From: Pseudomonas sp. Irchel s3f7 | GTDB taxonomy: Bacteria > Pseudomonadota > Gammaproteobacteria > Pseudomonadales > Pseudomonadaceae | Length of the DNA: 64,000 nucleotides | NCBI RefSeq assembly: GCF_900187615.1 | Contig: NZ_FYDO01000021.1 | Coordinates: forward strand, 1 to 64,000 | Reading direction: 5' to 3' | Shown: positions 1 to 8,387 of the stretch, piece by piece | Position numbering within the stretch: position 1 is the first letter of the stretch | How the letters are laid out: each line of letters begins with the position of its first letter | The notes under the pieces: model-generated | Seen by the model: the letters and a program-made list of their open reading frames with translations, nothing else | Told to the model about the DNA's origin: nothing | Databases searched by the model: none | Translations under genes and position numbers: made by a program

Positions 1-84
1 GGGCTGGAGCACAATCTACGTCACAGGCATAAAGCCTAAGGAGCTGCACGGCTTCCAGAACCCTCCCTCGATGATCAGTCGAGA

Positions 85-110
85 ACTATCGCTCCTGATG
101 GAGCGATAGT
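85..110. other. Perfect 11-bp hairpin
   Basis: An 11-bp inverted repeat (ACTATCGCTCC / GGAGCGATAGT) with a 4-nt TGAT loop. There is no clear T-run, so it could be a weak terminator for a gene left of the window or part of the adjoining repeat cluster. Nothing coding is visible in 1-84. Confidence 0.4.
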
Positions 111-119
111 CGAGATACA

Positions 120-209
120 AGGAGCTGGCTTGCCAGCGATTGCTATGGATCATTCAACATTGAAGTTGACTGATACACCGCTTTCGCTGGCAAGCCAGCT
201 CCTACAGGG
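120..209. repeat. REPIN (GAGCTGGCTTGCCAGC type)
   Basis: Two inverted REP units face each other: GGAGCTGGCTTGCCAGCGA at 121-139 and its complement, followed by CTCCTACAGG, at 184-208. The arrangement and the core are typical of Pseudomonas REP doublets mobilised by RAYT transposases. The same subtype recurs at 6417 and 29324. It lies just beyond the stop of the minus-strand GST gene. Confidence 0.8.
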
Positions 210-223
210 GATCGACGGAGTTC

Positions 224-853
224 TCAGGCGGGCCAATGCCGCTCAAACACCGGCGCCAGCACCGGGTGCCGGTCAATCCGTTCCAGCCAGGCAAAAAAAC
301 CGGGGCGGGCATTGCGCAAATGCTCGCGGCTGCCCGCCCACCGCGATATCACCGCCGCCAGCACATCCAGCGCCCGGGGCGTCTCACTGCCCAGATAAAG
401 ATCCCCCGAAAACTGATCGGCAAACACCTCCCAGCTCCAGTGCAAGCGCTGTCGGGCACCGGCCATGAGATTCTGCCTCGACGATTCATCGGCCACCGCC
501 AGCCAGCGCTCGGGGTAATCGATGATGCCGATGGCGGCATAGCAATTGGTGACGATGTACGTCATGCCCCGAATGGCCTGGTCACGCTCGGCCGGGTCTT
601 CCGGCAACAGCCCCGACGAGGGAAACGTCAGGCCGAGGTGAATCAGAATCGCCGCGCTCTCGGTCAGGACGCCGCCGTCGGGCCGTTGCAGCGTCGGGAT
701 CTGCTTGAGCGGGTTGAGCTTCTCAAGCGCGTGGGCCGCTTCTGGCGATACCTCAACGTCAATGAATCGATAAGGAATCTCGCAAAGCTCCAGTGCAGCC
801 TCAATCGCCGCCGCACCGGAATTCTGATGGCCGTAGAGCTGGTACATAAACAT
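224..853 (-). CDS. Glutathione S-transferase family protein
   Basis: 209 residues. The N-terminal thioredoxin-like half runs to about residue 80 and contains the glutathione-binding pattern with the cis-proline (KQIPTLQRPDGGVLTESAAI). The remainder is an all-helical GST C-terminal domain. Its N-terminus (YQLYGHQNSGAAAIEAAL) fits the small cytosolic bacterial GST/maleylacetoacetate-isomerase-like group. The likely role is glutathione conjugation or a glutathione-dependent reductase/isomerase activity; the substrate cannot be read from sequence. It stands alone, between a REPIN and a divergent small secreted ORF. The start ATG is the only sensible one and gives full family length. Confidence 0.85.
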   Translation of the reverse strand: MFMYQLYGHQNSGAAAIEAALELCEIPYRFIDVEVSPEAAHALEKLNPLKQIPTLQRPDGGVLTESAAILIHLGLTFPSSGLLPEDPAERDQAIRGMTYIVTNCYAAIGIIDYPERWLAVADESSRQNLMAGARQRLHWSWEVFADQFSGDLYLGSETPRALDVLAAVISRWAGSREHLRNARPGFFAWLERIDRHPVLAPVFERHWPA

Positions 854-981
854 CTCCTTGCGGACCGGGTGAGCCTGGACGCCAGCTATCCAGTGTAGAA
901 GCCGTCGCCGTCACCGCCGTGACCATCCGACGACCGCACCATCACGCTCACCGGAGGTATCGCGCAGCGCCCATCATTGCC

Positions 982-1110
982 ATGAAACGCCAAACCCTTC
1001 TCGGCATCGCTTTCTCGGTTTGTGCAGTTAACGCTTTCGCTGCAACGTCTACTCACCCGGTTGTCGCTGAAGGCGGCTCGGATCGTCTGATTGAAAACCG
1101 CGCTGCCTGA
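982..1110 (+). CDS. Small secreted protein with VAEGGSDRL motif, probably short or truncated
   Basis: A 42-residue product. It has a textbook Sec signal peptide (basic MKRQ, hydrophobic LLGIAFSVCAVNAFA, cleavage after AFA). A short mature part carries VAEGGSDRLIENR. I recall longer Pseudomonas secreted small proteins in which such an EGGSDR unit is repeated; here only one copy is present before the TGA, so this may be a truncated member. ATG 982 was chosen because the signal peptide begins there. A GGAGGT at 953-958 is rather far upstream, and the upstream GTG would add an implausible His/Arg-rich leader. Function unknown. Confidence 0.5.
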   Translation: MKRQTLLGIAFSVCAVNAFAATSTHPVVAEGGSDRLIENRAA

Positions 1111-1138
1111 CTGGATGTACCGATAGCCTCGACCGCTC

Positions 1139-2236
1139 CTACAATTTTCCGGCCCGCGTCATGCAACGTTGATAACGCTCATCGACCCGTTTGGCGAACC
1201 ACGCCGTGGTGAGTTTGCGGGTGATTTTCGGGCTTTTCAGCACAATCCCCGGCAACACCGCACGCGGTAACGTCCGCCCCTCTGCCTGTTCGGCCAGTTC
1301 GAAAACCCGCTGATACAGCGTGGTGTCTTCGAACGCCAGGCTATTGCCCTTCTCCAGTTGATCGCGAATCGTCGGATTACGCATGTCCAGGCGCTTGCCG
1401 AGGCTGCGCACGGCCAGCTCCGTGGTGCCGGGCATGATCGAATCGTGGCGAACCAGATCACCATCCAGCGCCAGCGTAATTCCCGAAGCACGGCTCACCG
1501 CGTTCTGAAAAGCAGCATTGCGACTGGCGTACCAACCGGCGTTGAAATCGGCGAAGCGATACAACGGCTGTTGATAGCTGACCGGGTAACCGAGCAGATG
1601 GGCGATGCCGAAATACATGCCGCCACGCCGGGTGAACACTTCATGGCGGATCGAGCCATCCACCGGGTAGGGATAACCCTTGGCGTGTTGCTCGGCAAAA
1701 TCGATGCTGACCTGCATTGGCCCACCGGTGTGCACCGGGTTAAAGCCGCCGAACAGGGTCTTGCCCATGGGCACCATGCCGATGAAGTCATCGAAAATCG
1801 CGCTCAACTGCTTTTCACTGCGCGCCGCATTGAGGCGATCGTTGTAGGTTTTGCCGGTGGGTGAATTGAGCCGCAACGCACCGCTGACCAGTAACCCCGG
1901 GATGTGTGCCGTGGCGGCACGACGGTCGATTTCCTCACGGGCGATCTTGCCCAGGCCCGGTACAGACGGGTCGACCTGAAAGGTCGATTCCTGCTCAGTC
2001 ACGGCCAGTACCGAACACAGGTTCTGAGTGCTCGGGTAAATGTCTTGCGCGGCAAATGCCGCATAGATATCCGTGGCCCAGCCCTGGCGGTCGACGGTCT
2101 TGGCCGGCAGTAAACGCACGATCTCGGCGCGCACCTCGGCGGGCTTGCGCGGTGCAGGTTCCTGGCTCCGCTGACCGGCGCAACCGGCCAGTACCAACAA
2201 CGCGGCAACGCTTGTAATCAATCGATTGGCTTGCAT
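1139..2236 (-). CDS. DUF1615 family lipoprotein
   Basis: 365 residues with a lipoprotein signal peptide (MQANRLITSVAALLVLAGCAG; lipobox LAGC, lipidated Cys19). It should be attached to the outer or inner membrane on the periplasmic side. The body matches what I know of the DUF1615 family of Pseudomonas and related Proteobacteria, which has no established function; an early E-x-x-STFQVDPSVPGLG stretch is reminiscent of lytic-transglycosylase-like folds, but that is only a suggestion. Monocistronic. The next gene upstream is divergent, about 200 bp away. Confidence 0.75.
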   Translation of the reverse strand: MQANRLITSVAALLVLAGCAGQRSQEPAPRKPAEVRAEIVRLLPAKTVDRQGWATDIYAAFAAQDIYPSTQNLCSVLAVTEQESTFQVDPSVPGLGKIAREEIDRRAATAHIPGLLVSGALRLNSPTGKTYNDRLNAARSEKQLSAIFDDFIGMVPMGKTLFGGFNPVHTGGPMQVSIDFAEQHAKGYPYPVDGSIRHEVFTRRGGMYFGIAHLLGYPVSYQQPLYRFADFNAGWYASRNAAFQNAVSRASGITLALDGDLVRHDSIMPGTTELAVRSLGKRLDMRNPTIRDQLEKGNSLAFEDTTLYQRVFELAEQAEGRTLPRAVLPGIVLKSPKITRKLTTAWFAKRVDERYQRCMTRAGKL

Positions 2237-2444
2237 GTAGCTCCATCAAATCCGTTAAGCCGCCGTCACCATACGACCAATGGCCGATTTGTGCACAGGC
2301 AGAAATTTCCTGTGTACCTCGCAGAAAGCGCATAGCACAACGTTACTGAGAACACCTACCATTTGCGTCTGGAGTCGCATTTGCGCAAGGAGATTCGCGC
2401 CGCCCCTTTTTCCAATCGGCCGCGCGCCGCCTCAGGATCGAAAC

Positions 2445-4655
2445 ATGACCACTCCAGCCCGACTCCGCGTGCCCTTTCGTGCGACGCTACTCGCGCTTTT
2501 TTGCTCCCTGTCCGTGACGGCGCATGCCGAAACGCCTGAAGCGCCCGAAACCCAGGGCAAGCCGCTGATGCTCGGTGACGTCAATGTCAACGCCCAGGCA
2601 CCGACAGCGTCCGACCTGCCCCCGGTGTACGCCGGTGGTCAGGTTGCACGCGGCGGCCAACTGGGCGTGCTGGGCAATCAGGACATCATGGACGTGCCGT
2701 TCAACATGACGGCCTACACCGAAGAATTGATCCGCGACCAGCAATCCGAAACCATCGGCGACGTGCTGCTCAATGATTCATCGGTGCGTCAGGCTTCCGG
2801 ATATTCCAACCAGGCCCAGACCTTTATGATTCGTGGCCTGCCCCTCAATGGCGACGACATTTCCTTTAATGGCCTGTACGGCATCCTGCCGCGACAGATC
2901 GTTTCCACCGATGCCCTGGAACGTGTCGAAGTGTTCAAAGGCCCGAACGCCTTCATCAACGGTGTAACCCCGACCGGTTCCGGTATCGGCGGTGGCGTCA
3001 ACGTGCAACCCAAGCGCGCCGGTGATGAACCGTTGCGTCGTTTCAGCACTGACATCAGTGATGACGGACGCATCGGCGAACACCTGGATATTGGTCAGCG
3101 CTTCGGCGAGGACAACCAATTCGGCGTACGCCTCAACCTGTCGCAACGCGAAGGCGATACCGCCATCGACGATGAAAACCAGCGCTCCAAACTGTTGGCC
3201 CTCGGCCTCGACTACCGTGGCGATGCCCTGCGTGTTTCCGGTGACTTCATCTATTCGAAAGAACGCATCAACGGTGGCCGCAGCTCGGTAAACCTTGGCG
3301 ACACCACGCACATCCCCGATGCACCGTCGGCCGATACCAACTATGCGCAAAAGTGGGGCTTCAGTGAGATCGAAGACACCTTCGGCATGTTGCGCGCCGA
3401 ATATGACCTGAACGACAGCTGGACCGCCTACGCTGCTGCCGGTGCCAAGCATACCCGTGAAGTCGGCAACTTCGACTCCACCACGCTGGTGGGCAACGAT
3501 GGCAGCTCGGTGACCAGCGGCTCGTACATTCCGCACAATGAAGACAACAGCAGTGCCATGACCGGCCTCAATGGCAAATTCGCCACCGGGCCGGTCACCC
3601 ATAAACTCAACTTCGGCCTGGCTGGGATCTGGACCCAACAGCGCAACGCCTACGATTTCGACCAGAATGATTACTCGAATAACATCTATCACCCGATCGA
3701 CGTTCCGGCGCCAGGCGGCGGTTTCTCAGGCGGCGACCTGGGTGATCCGGGCATTACCGGCAAAACCTTCATGCGCAGCGTCGCCGTGTCCGACACACTG
3801 GGCTTTATCGATGATCGCCTGCTGATCACACTCGGCGCACGCCGCCAACAGTTGGTCGTCCAGGGCTACGACTACGACACCGGTAGCCGCACGTCCAACT
3901 ACGACGAATCGATCACGACCCCGGTGTACGGCATCGTGTTCAAGCCGTGGGACCACGTGTCGTTCTACGCCAACCGTATCGAAGGGCTGGCCCAGGGTCC
4001 GACGGCACCGACCACTTCAGGCTCGCGGGTCGTGGTCAACGCCAACGAAGTCTTTGCCCCGACACGTTCCAAACAGATCGAAGCCGGCGTCAAGGTCGAC
4101 ATGGGCACCTACGGCGCAACGCTCGGTGTGTACCGCATCGAACAACCGGCTGACGGTTATACCCAGATCATCGACGACACCACTGCGGTGTTCGTTCAGG
4201 ACGGTGAACAGGTCAACAAAGGCGTGGAGCTCAACGTGTTCGGCGAACCCCTCGACGGTCTGCGGGTAATCAGTGGCGTGACCGTGATGGACACTGAGCT
4301 GAAGCAGACACAGGACGGCCTCAACGACGGCAATCAGGCCATCGGCGTGCCGAGCTTCCAGTTCAATGCCAACGTCGATTGGGACGTGCCCGGCCTGCAA
4401 GGCGTGACCCTGAGCGGACGGATGCTGCGCACCGGCGGCCAGTACGCCGACGCCGCCAACAACCTCAGCCTGCCGACCTGGAACCGCTTCGATGCCGGTG
4501 CCCGTTACGCGTTCAAGGTCCAGGAAAAAGACGTGACCGTGCGCTTCGGCGTGGAAAACGTCGCCAACAAGAGTTACTGGGAATCGGCCCAGGGTGGCTA
4601 CCTGACCCAAGGCGAACCACGCTCGGCGAAGCTGTCGGGCACCATCGATTTCTAA
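2445..4655 (+). CDS. TonB-dependent siderophore receptor
   Basis: 736 residues from ATG 2445. The signal peptide is FRATLLALFCSLSVTAHA. A short N-terminal stretch with a TonB box (DVNVNAQ) is followed by the plug domain (residues ~70-220: DVPFNMTAYTEELIRDQQ, FMIRGLPLNGDD, LERVEVFKGPNAF) and a 22-strand barrel ending in Phe (SGTIDF), as is usual for outer-membrane proteins. There is no STN domain, so it is a pure transporter without sigma/anti-sigma signalling. It belongs to the ferrichrome/ferrioxamine/pyoverdine-like class; the substrate cannot be assigned. I see no convincing Fur box in 2237-2444. An in-frame upstream start at 2280 would add 55 residues before the signal peptide and is rejected. 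Confidence 0.85.
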   Translation: MTTPARLRVPFRATLLALFCSLSVTAHAETPEAPETQGKPLMLGDVNVNAQAPTASDLPPVYAGGQVARGGQLGVLGNQDIMDVPFNMTAYTEELIRDQQSETIGDVLLNDSSVRQASGYSNQAQTFMIRGLPLNGDDISFNGLYGILPRQIVSTDALERVEVFKGPNAFINGVTPTGSGIGGGVNVQPKRAGDEPLRRFSTDISDDGRIGEHLDIGQRFGEDNQFGVRLNLSQREGDTAIDDENQRSKLLALGLDYRGDALRVSGDFIYSKERINGGRSSVNLGDTTHIPDAPSADTNYAQKWGFSEIEDTFGMLRAEYDLNDSWTAYAAAGAKHTREVGNFDSTTLVGNDGSSVTSGSYIPHNEDNSSAMTGLNGKFATGPVTHKLNFGLAGIWTQQRNAYDFDQNDYSNNIYHPIDVPAPGGGFSGGDLGDPGITGKTFMRSVAVSDTLGFIDDRLLITLGARRQQLVVQGYDYDTGSRTSNYDESITTPVYGIVFKPWDHVSFYANRIEGLAQGPTAPTTSGSRVVVNANEVFAPTRSKQIEAGVKVDMGTYGATLGVYRIEQPADGYTQIIDDTTAVFVQDGEQVNKGVELNVFGEPLDGLRVISGVTVMDTELKQTQDGLNDGNQAIGVPSFQFNANVDWDVPGLQGVTLSGRMLRTGGQYADAANNLSLPTWNRFDAGARYAFKVQEKDVTVRFGVENVANKSYWESAQGGYLTQGEPRSAKLSGTIDF

Positions 4656-4685
4656 CCGCCAATCCCCGGCGAGCAGCAAAGATCC

Positions 4686-4787
4686 CTGTAGGAGCGAGCT
4701 TGCTCGCGATGGACTCAAGCACACCGCGTACATCCAGAAAGTGCGCGTCATCGTTAGCGTCCATCGCGAGCAGGCTCGCTCCTACAT
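4686..4787. repeat. REPIN (GAGCGAGCTTGCTCGC type)
   Basis: Inverted REP pair: CTGTAGGAGCGAGCTTGCTC at 4686 onward and CATCGCGAGCAGGCTCGCTC at 4762 onward, separated by about 50 bp. It fills the gap between the receptor and the monooxygenase gene. Confidence 0.8.
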
Positions 4788-4866
4788 ATGTTTTCCGTTG
4801 GGCGCACAACTGCGCTGGGGTTTTCCACTGGGCCATACTTGTCTCACGAGCAAGGAGGACAGGCCC

Positions 4867-6402
4867 ATGCAACGTAGCGACGTGTTGATTACCGGTGCCG
4901 GCCCCACCGGGTTGGTGCTGGCGTTGTGGCTAAGCAACCTCGGCGTGCGCGTGCGGATTATCGACAAGGCCTCGGCGCCCGGCACCACGTCCCGGGCGTT
5001 GGCGGTGCAAGCGCGGACGCTGGAGTTGTATCGCCAACTCGGCCTGGCCGACGCCATCGTGCAGCACGGCCATCGCGTGGCGGCCGCCAATTTCTGGGTC
5101 AAGGGTGAGCCCATCGCGCGCTTGCCGCTAAGCCGTATTGGCGAAGGCTTGACGCCCTACGCCTTTCTCGAAATCTTCCCGCAAGACGAACACGAACGGC
5201 TGCTGATCGACCGCCTCGAAACCTTCGGCATCACGGTTGAGCGCAACACCGAGTTGCTGGGTTTCGAGGAAACCGCCGACGGCATCACCGCCACCTTGCG
5301 CCTGCCCGACGGTCAGCAAGAAACCTGCCAGGCCTGCTACCTGGCTGGTTGCGATGGTGCCCGCTCGATTGTGCGCAAGACGCTGGACACTGGCTTTCCC
5401 GGTGGCACCTATCAGCAGATTTTCTATGTCGCCGACGTGCAGGCCAGCGGCCCGACGTTCAATGGCGAATTGCACGTGGATCTGGACGAAGCGGACTTTC
5501 TCGCCGTGTTCCCGCTGGCGGGTTCGGGCCGTGCGCGCCTGATCGGTACTGTGCGCGATGAACGTGCCGAACACGCCGAGACCCTGCGTTTCGAAGACGT
5601 CAGCAGCCGGGCCATCGAGCACATGAAGGTCAGGATCGAGCAACTGAACTGGTTCTCGACGTACCGCGTGCATCATCGGGTGGCGGATCACTTTCGCACT
5701 GGACGCGCCTTTTTGCTCGGTGATGCCGCCCACGTGCACAGCCCCGCGGGCGGCCAGGGCATGAACACCGGGATCGGCGACGCCATCAACCTGGCATGGA
5801 AACTCGCCGCTGTGCTGAGCGGCGGCGCCGAGGCCAGACTGCTCGACACCTACGAACCCGAACGCATCGCGTTCGCCCGCAAACTGGTGGCCACCACCGA
5901 CCGGGTGTTCACTTTCGTCACAGCCGAAGGGCGCATGGCCGACTTGCTGCGCACCCGTCTGGCGCCCTTCCTGATTCCGAAAATGGCCTCGTTCGAGACC
6001 TCCCGCGAATTCCTGTTTCGCACGGTGTCGCAAATCACCCTGAACTATCGCGGCATGTCGCTAAGCAGTGGCGTCGCCGGGCATGTGCATGGCGGCGACC
6101 GCTTGCCCTGGGCTCACGATGGCGAGGGGGATAATTTTGAATCGCTGAAGTGCCCGGTCTGGCAGGTGCATGTCTACGGAGACACCAGCGACGCGATGAT
6201 TGACTGGTGTCACGAACACCATTTGCCACTGCATGTGTTCGGCTGGCGCCCGGCGTTTGAAACCGCAGGCCTTGGGCGTAGCGGGTTTTATCTGTTGCGG
6301 CCGGACACTTACGTGGCGATTGCCGAGACGTGTTCTGACCCAAAGGTGATCGAGCGGTATTTCCATGATCACGGGATCCGGCCGTTTTTCGGCCCTCCCT
6401 GA
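4867..6402 (+). CDS. FAD-dependent aromatic hydroxylase-type monooxygenase
   Basis: 511 residues. The dinucleotide-binding GxGxxG is GAGPTG at residues 10-15. The DG motif is GCDGARS at ~161-167. The second FAD ribityl-binding GD motif is GDAAHVHSPAGGQGMNTG at ~285-302. These define group A flavoprotein monooxygenases (PheA/TfdB/MhpA-like). The C-terminal ~130 residues (HVHGGDRLPW...) resemble the thioredoxin-like domain of phenol hydroxylases. It is expected to hydroxylate an aromatic or polyketide-like substrate with NAD(P)H and O2; the substrate is unknown. ATG 4867 has AAGGAGG 9 nt upstream; earlier in-frame starts lie inside the REPIN. Confidence 0.8.
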   Translation: MQRSDVLITGAGPTGLVLALWLSNLGVRVRIIDKASAPGTTSRALAVQARTLELYRQLGLADAIVQHGHRVAAANFWVKGEPIARLPLSRIGEGLTPYAFLEIFPQDEHERLLIDRLETFGITVERNTELLGFEETADGITATLRLPDGQQETCQACYLAGCDGARSIVRKTLDTGFPGGTYQQIFYVADVQASGPTFNGELHVDLDEADFLAVFPLAGSGRARLIGTVRDERAEHAETLRFEDVSSRAIEHMKVRIEQLNWFSTYRVHHRVADHFRTGRAFLLGDAAHVHSPAGGQGMNTGIGDAINLAWKLAAVLSGGAEARLLDTYEPERIAFARKLVATTDRVFTFVTAEGRMADLLRTRLAPFLIPKMASFETSREFLFRTVSQITLNYRGMSLSSGVAGHVHGGDRLPWAHDGEGDNFESLKCPVWQVHVYGDTSDAMIDWCHEHHLPLHVFGWRPAFETAGLGRSGFYLLRPDTYVAIAETCSDPKVIERYFHDHGIRPFFGPP

Positions 6403-6416
6403 ATCACCGCGCCCCC

Positions 6417-6509
6417 CTGTAGGAGCTGGCTTGCCTGCGATGAGGCCGGAACATCCAACATCACGATTGACTGATCCGACGCCATCGCGAGCAAGCTTGT
6501 TCCTACAGG
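6417..6509. repeat. REPIN between convergent genes
   Basis: CTGTAGGAGCTGGCTTGCC at 6417 onward pairs with an imperfect CATCGCGAGCAAGCTTGTTC at 6483 onward. The two arms belong to slightly different REP subtypes, which is unusual, as arms normally match. Confidence 0.7.
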
Positions 6510-6517
6510 AAAGGTGT

Positions 6518-7228
6518 TTAACTGGAAACGGGACTTGGAATCTGTAACCCGCGCACCACCGCCGGCCGCGCCAGGAAGCGCTCCAGTACCCGTGTGACGT
6601 TGGGGAAGTTCTGAATGCCCACCAGATCGCCGGCTTCATAGAAACCGATCAGGTTGCGCACCCAAGGGAAGGTGGCGATGTCGGCAATGGTGTAGCGCTC
6701 GCCCATGATCCAGTCGCGACCTTCGAGACGTCCGTTGAGCACACCGAGCAGGCGTTTGCTTTCTTCGACATAGCGGTCGCGGGGACGCTTGTCTTCATAG
6801 GCCTTGCCGGCGAATTTGTTGAAGAAACCGAGCTGGCCGAACATCGGGCCAATGCCGCCCATCTGGAACATCAACCACTGGATGGTTTCGTACCGGGCAG
6901 CCGTTTCCTGAGCCAGCAACTGCCCGCTCTTGTCCGCCAGGTAAATCAGAATCGCCCCGGATTCGAACAGCGCCAAAGGCCGGTCATCCGGGCCATGGGG
7001 ATCGAGGATGGCCGGGATTTTGTTGTTGGGGTTCAGCGACAGGAACTCGGGGGACATCTGGTCATGGGTGTCGAAACTGACGCGATGCGCCTCATAGGGC
7101 AGGCCGATTTCTTCGAGCATGATCGAGACCTTGACGCCGTTGGGGGTCGGCAAGGAGTACAGCTGAATCCACTCCGGGGACTGGGCCGGCCATTTTCGAG
7201 TGATGGGGAACGCAGACAAATCGGTCAT
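6518..7228 (-). CDS. GST-family, YghU/YfcG-like glutathione-dependent oxidoreductase
   Basis: 236 residues. The N-terminal region IQLYSLPTPNGVKVSIMLEE and the stretch NPNNKIPAILDP with FESGAILIYLADK are the diagnostic segments of the YfcG/YghU branch. In E. coli these proteins act as glutathione-dependent disulfide-bond reductases rather than as classical transferases. A C-terminal helical domain follows (MGERYTIADIATFPWVRN, the N-capping S/T-x-x-D motif). Cytosolic. The gene is monocistronic and convergent with the monooxygenase. The start ATG is preceded by AAGGATCC-type purine-rich sequence. Confidence 0.85.
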   Translation of the reverse strand: MTDLSAFPITRKWPAQSPEWIQLYSLPTPNGVKVSIMLEEIGLPYEAHRVSFDTHDQMSPEFLSLNPNNKIPAILDPHGPDDRPLALFESGAILIYLADKSGQLLAQETAARYETIQWLMFQMGGIGPMFGQLGFFNKFAGKAYEDKRPRDRYVEESKRLLGVLNGRLEGRDWIMGERYTIADIATFPWVRNLIGFYEAGDLVGIQNFPNVTRVLERFLARPAVVRGLQIPSPVSS

Positions 7229-7595
7229 GGGAAGGATCCACGAGAAAATTGAGAATGCCGATCATAAGGGAGAAAAAGCGGGTTGCGACGCCTGGCGCCA
7301 TGAAGATCCCTGATAGTGAAGATCAACAGAGATCACATGCTTTTCACACCCGTCGCTGTACGGTGTCCATAAATCCGCAACATCCTGTCGATAACCTACA
7401 CTGCAACCCGTTGCTGGTTACCGGTAAATTGCTGCGCTCTTGGCCGGTATCGAACCAAATGGGTGTCAGAGGACTCTGAGCACCACCCCTTTGGAAAACG
7501 GACCGGTTCAACGACATGGAAAACACCCAACGCAGGAAACGTGTGGTGTAAAGGTTTGTCAGCCTTAACCGATTTGCGCTGAAGAACCTTATTCG
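7229..7595. other. Intergenic region, no gene seen
   Basis: A 367-bp divergent intergenic space between the GST-like gene and the histidine-phosphatase gene. It presumably holds both promoters. I see no conserved ORF, REP element or hairpin with a T-run here. Confidence 0.5.
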
Positions 7596-8270
7596 ATGAT
7601 GAACCCGCTGAAATTCGCCAAACGTCTTAAACATCGCGCCTACATTCTGCTGCCCGCCTTGGTGGCGGTCAGTGCGTTGTTTCTGGTACTGGAATCCAGC
7701 TATACCCGCGCCCATCCGATGGATGGCACGCAGACGCTGGTGTTCTTGCGTCACGGTGAAAAACCCGCCGGTGGTCTCGGCCAGCTCAATTGCCAGGGCC
7801 TGAACCGCGCCATCGACCTGGCCACCCTGCTCCCGGAAAAGTTCGGCAAGGCCGATTACGTGTTCGCCGCGAACCCGACGCGCAACGTCGAGGAAGGTGA
7901 GCTGGACAACTCCTACAGCTACATCCGCCCCCTGATGACCATCAGCCCCAGCGCCATCAAGCTGGGCTTGCCGGTGAACATCAACTTCTCGGCCAATGAC
8001 ACCAGTGATCTGGCCGATGAATTGCTCCACGACAAGTATCACAACTCGGTCATTTACACCGCTTGGTCCCACGGTTATCTGCCGGAACTGATCAACAAGG
8101 TCGCCGGGGAAGCCATCGGCAAGAAAGTGAAAATCACCGATGACTGGAAATCCAGCGACTATGACTCGCTGTATGTGCTCACCCTGACCTGGCACAACGG
8201 CAAGGCCAGTTTGCAGAGCCATACCTATCAGCAGGGGCTGAACAATGGGCAGGAGACTTGCCCGACCTGA
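7596..8270 (+). CDS. Histidine phosphatase family protein, membrane-anchored or secreted
   Basis: 224 residues. A basic N-terminus and a hydrophobic segment (~residues 15-33) suggest an uncleaved anchor or signal peptide placing the catalytic domain in the periplasm. The phosphohistidine signature LRHGEKP lies at 51-57 (catalytic His53 in RHG) and the second conserved His is in AWSHGYLPEL (H159). The ANPTRN segment sits where the family's second arginine usually is. The protein is shorter than phytase-type members and resembles the short branch-1 enzymes. Substrate unknown. The gene lies between a long upstream region and a REPIN. Confidence 0.8.
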   Translation: MMNPLKFAKRLKHRAYILLPALVAVSALFLVLESSYTRAHPMDGTQTLVFLRHGEKPAGGLGQLNCQGLNRAIDLATLLPEKFGKADYVFAANPTRNVEEGELDNSYSYIRPLMTISPSAIKLGLPVNINFSANDTSDLADELLHDKYHNSVIYTAWSHGYLPELINKVAGEAIGKKVKITDDWKSSDYDSLYVLTLTWHNGKASLQSHTYQQGLNNGQETCPT

Positions 8271-8293
8271 GTTTTGCGTTGTTTGACCGGGCG

Positions 8294-8369
8294 TCATCGC
8301 GAGCAAGCTCGCTCCTACAGGGATCTTCAGTGAACGAAGAACCCCTGTAGGAGCGAGCTTGCTCGGATG
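8294..8369. repeat. REPIN between convergent genes
   Basis: TCATCGCGAGCAAGCTCGCT at 8294 onward and CTGTAGGAGCGAGCTTGCTC at 8345 onward face each other outward-in with a short spacer, between the phosphatase and selU stops. Confidence 0.8.
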
Positions 8370-8387
8370 AGGCGGGAAAAAACACCC

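Noticed and set aside
2778..3692. Long minus-strand open frame opposite the siderophore receptor
   Set aside because: It is the antisense shadow of a GC-rich gene; no ribosome site and no protein-like motifs.
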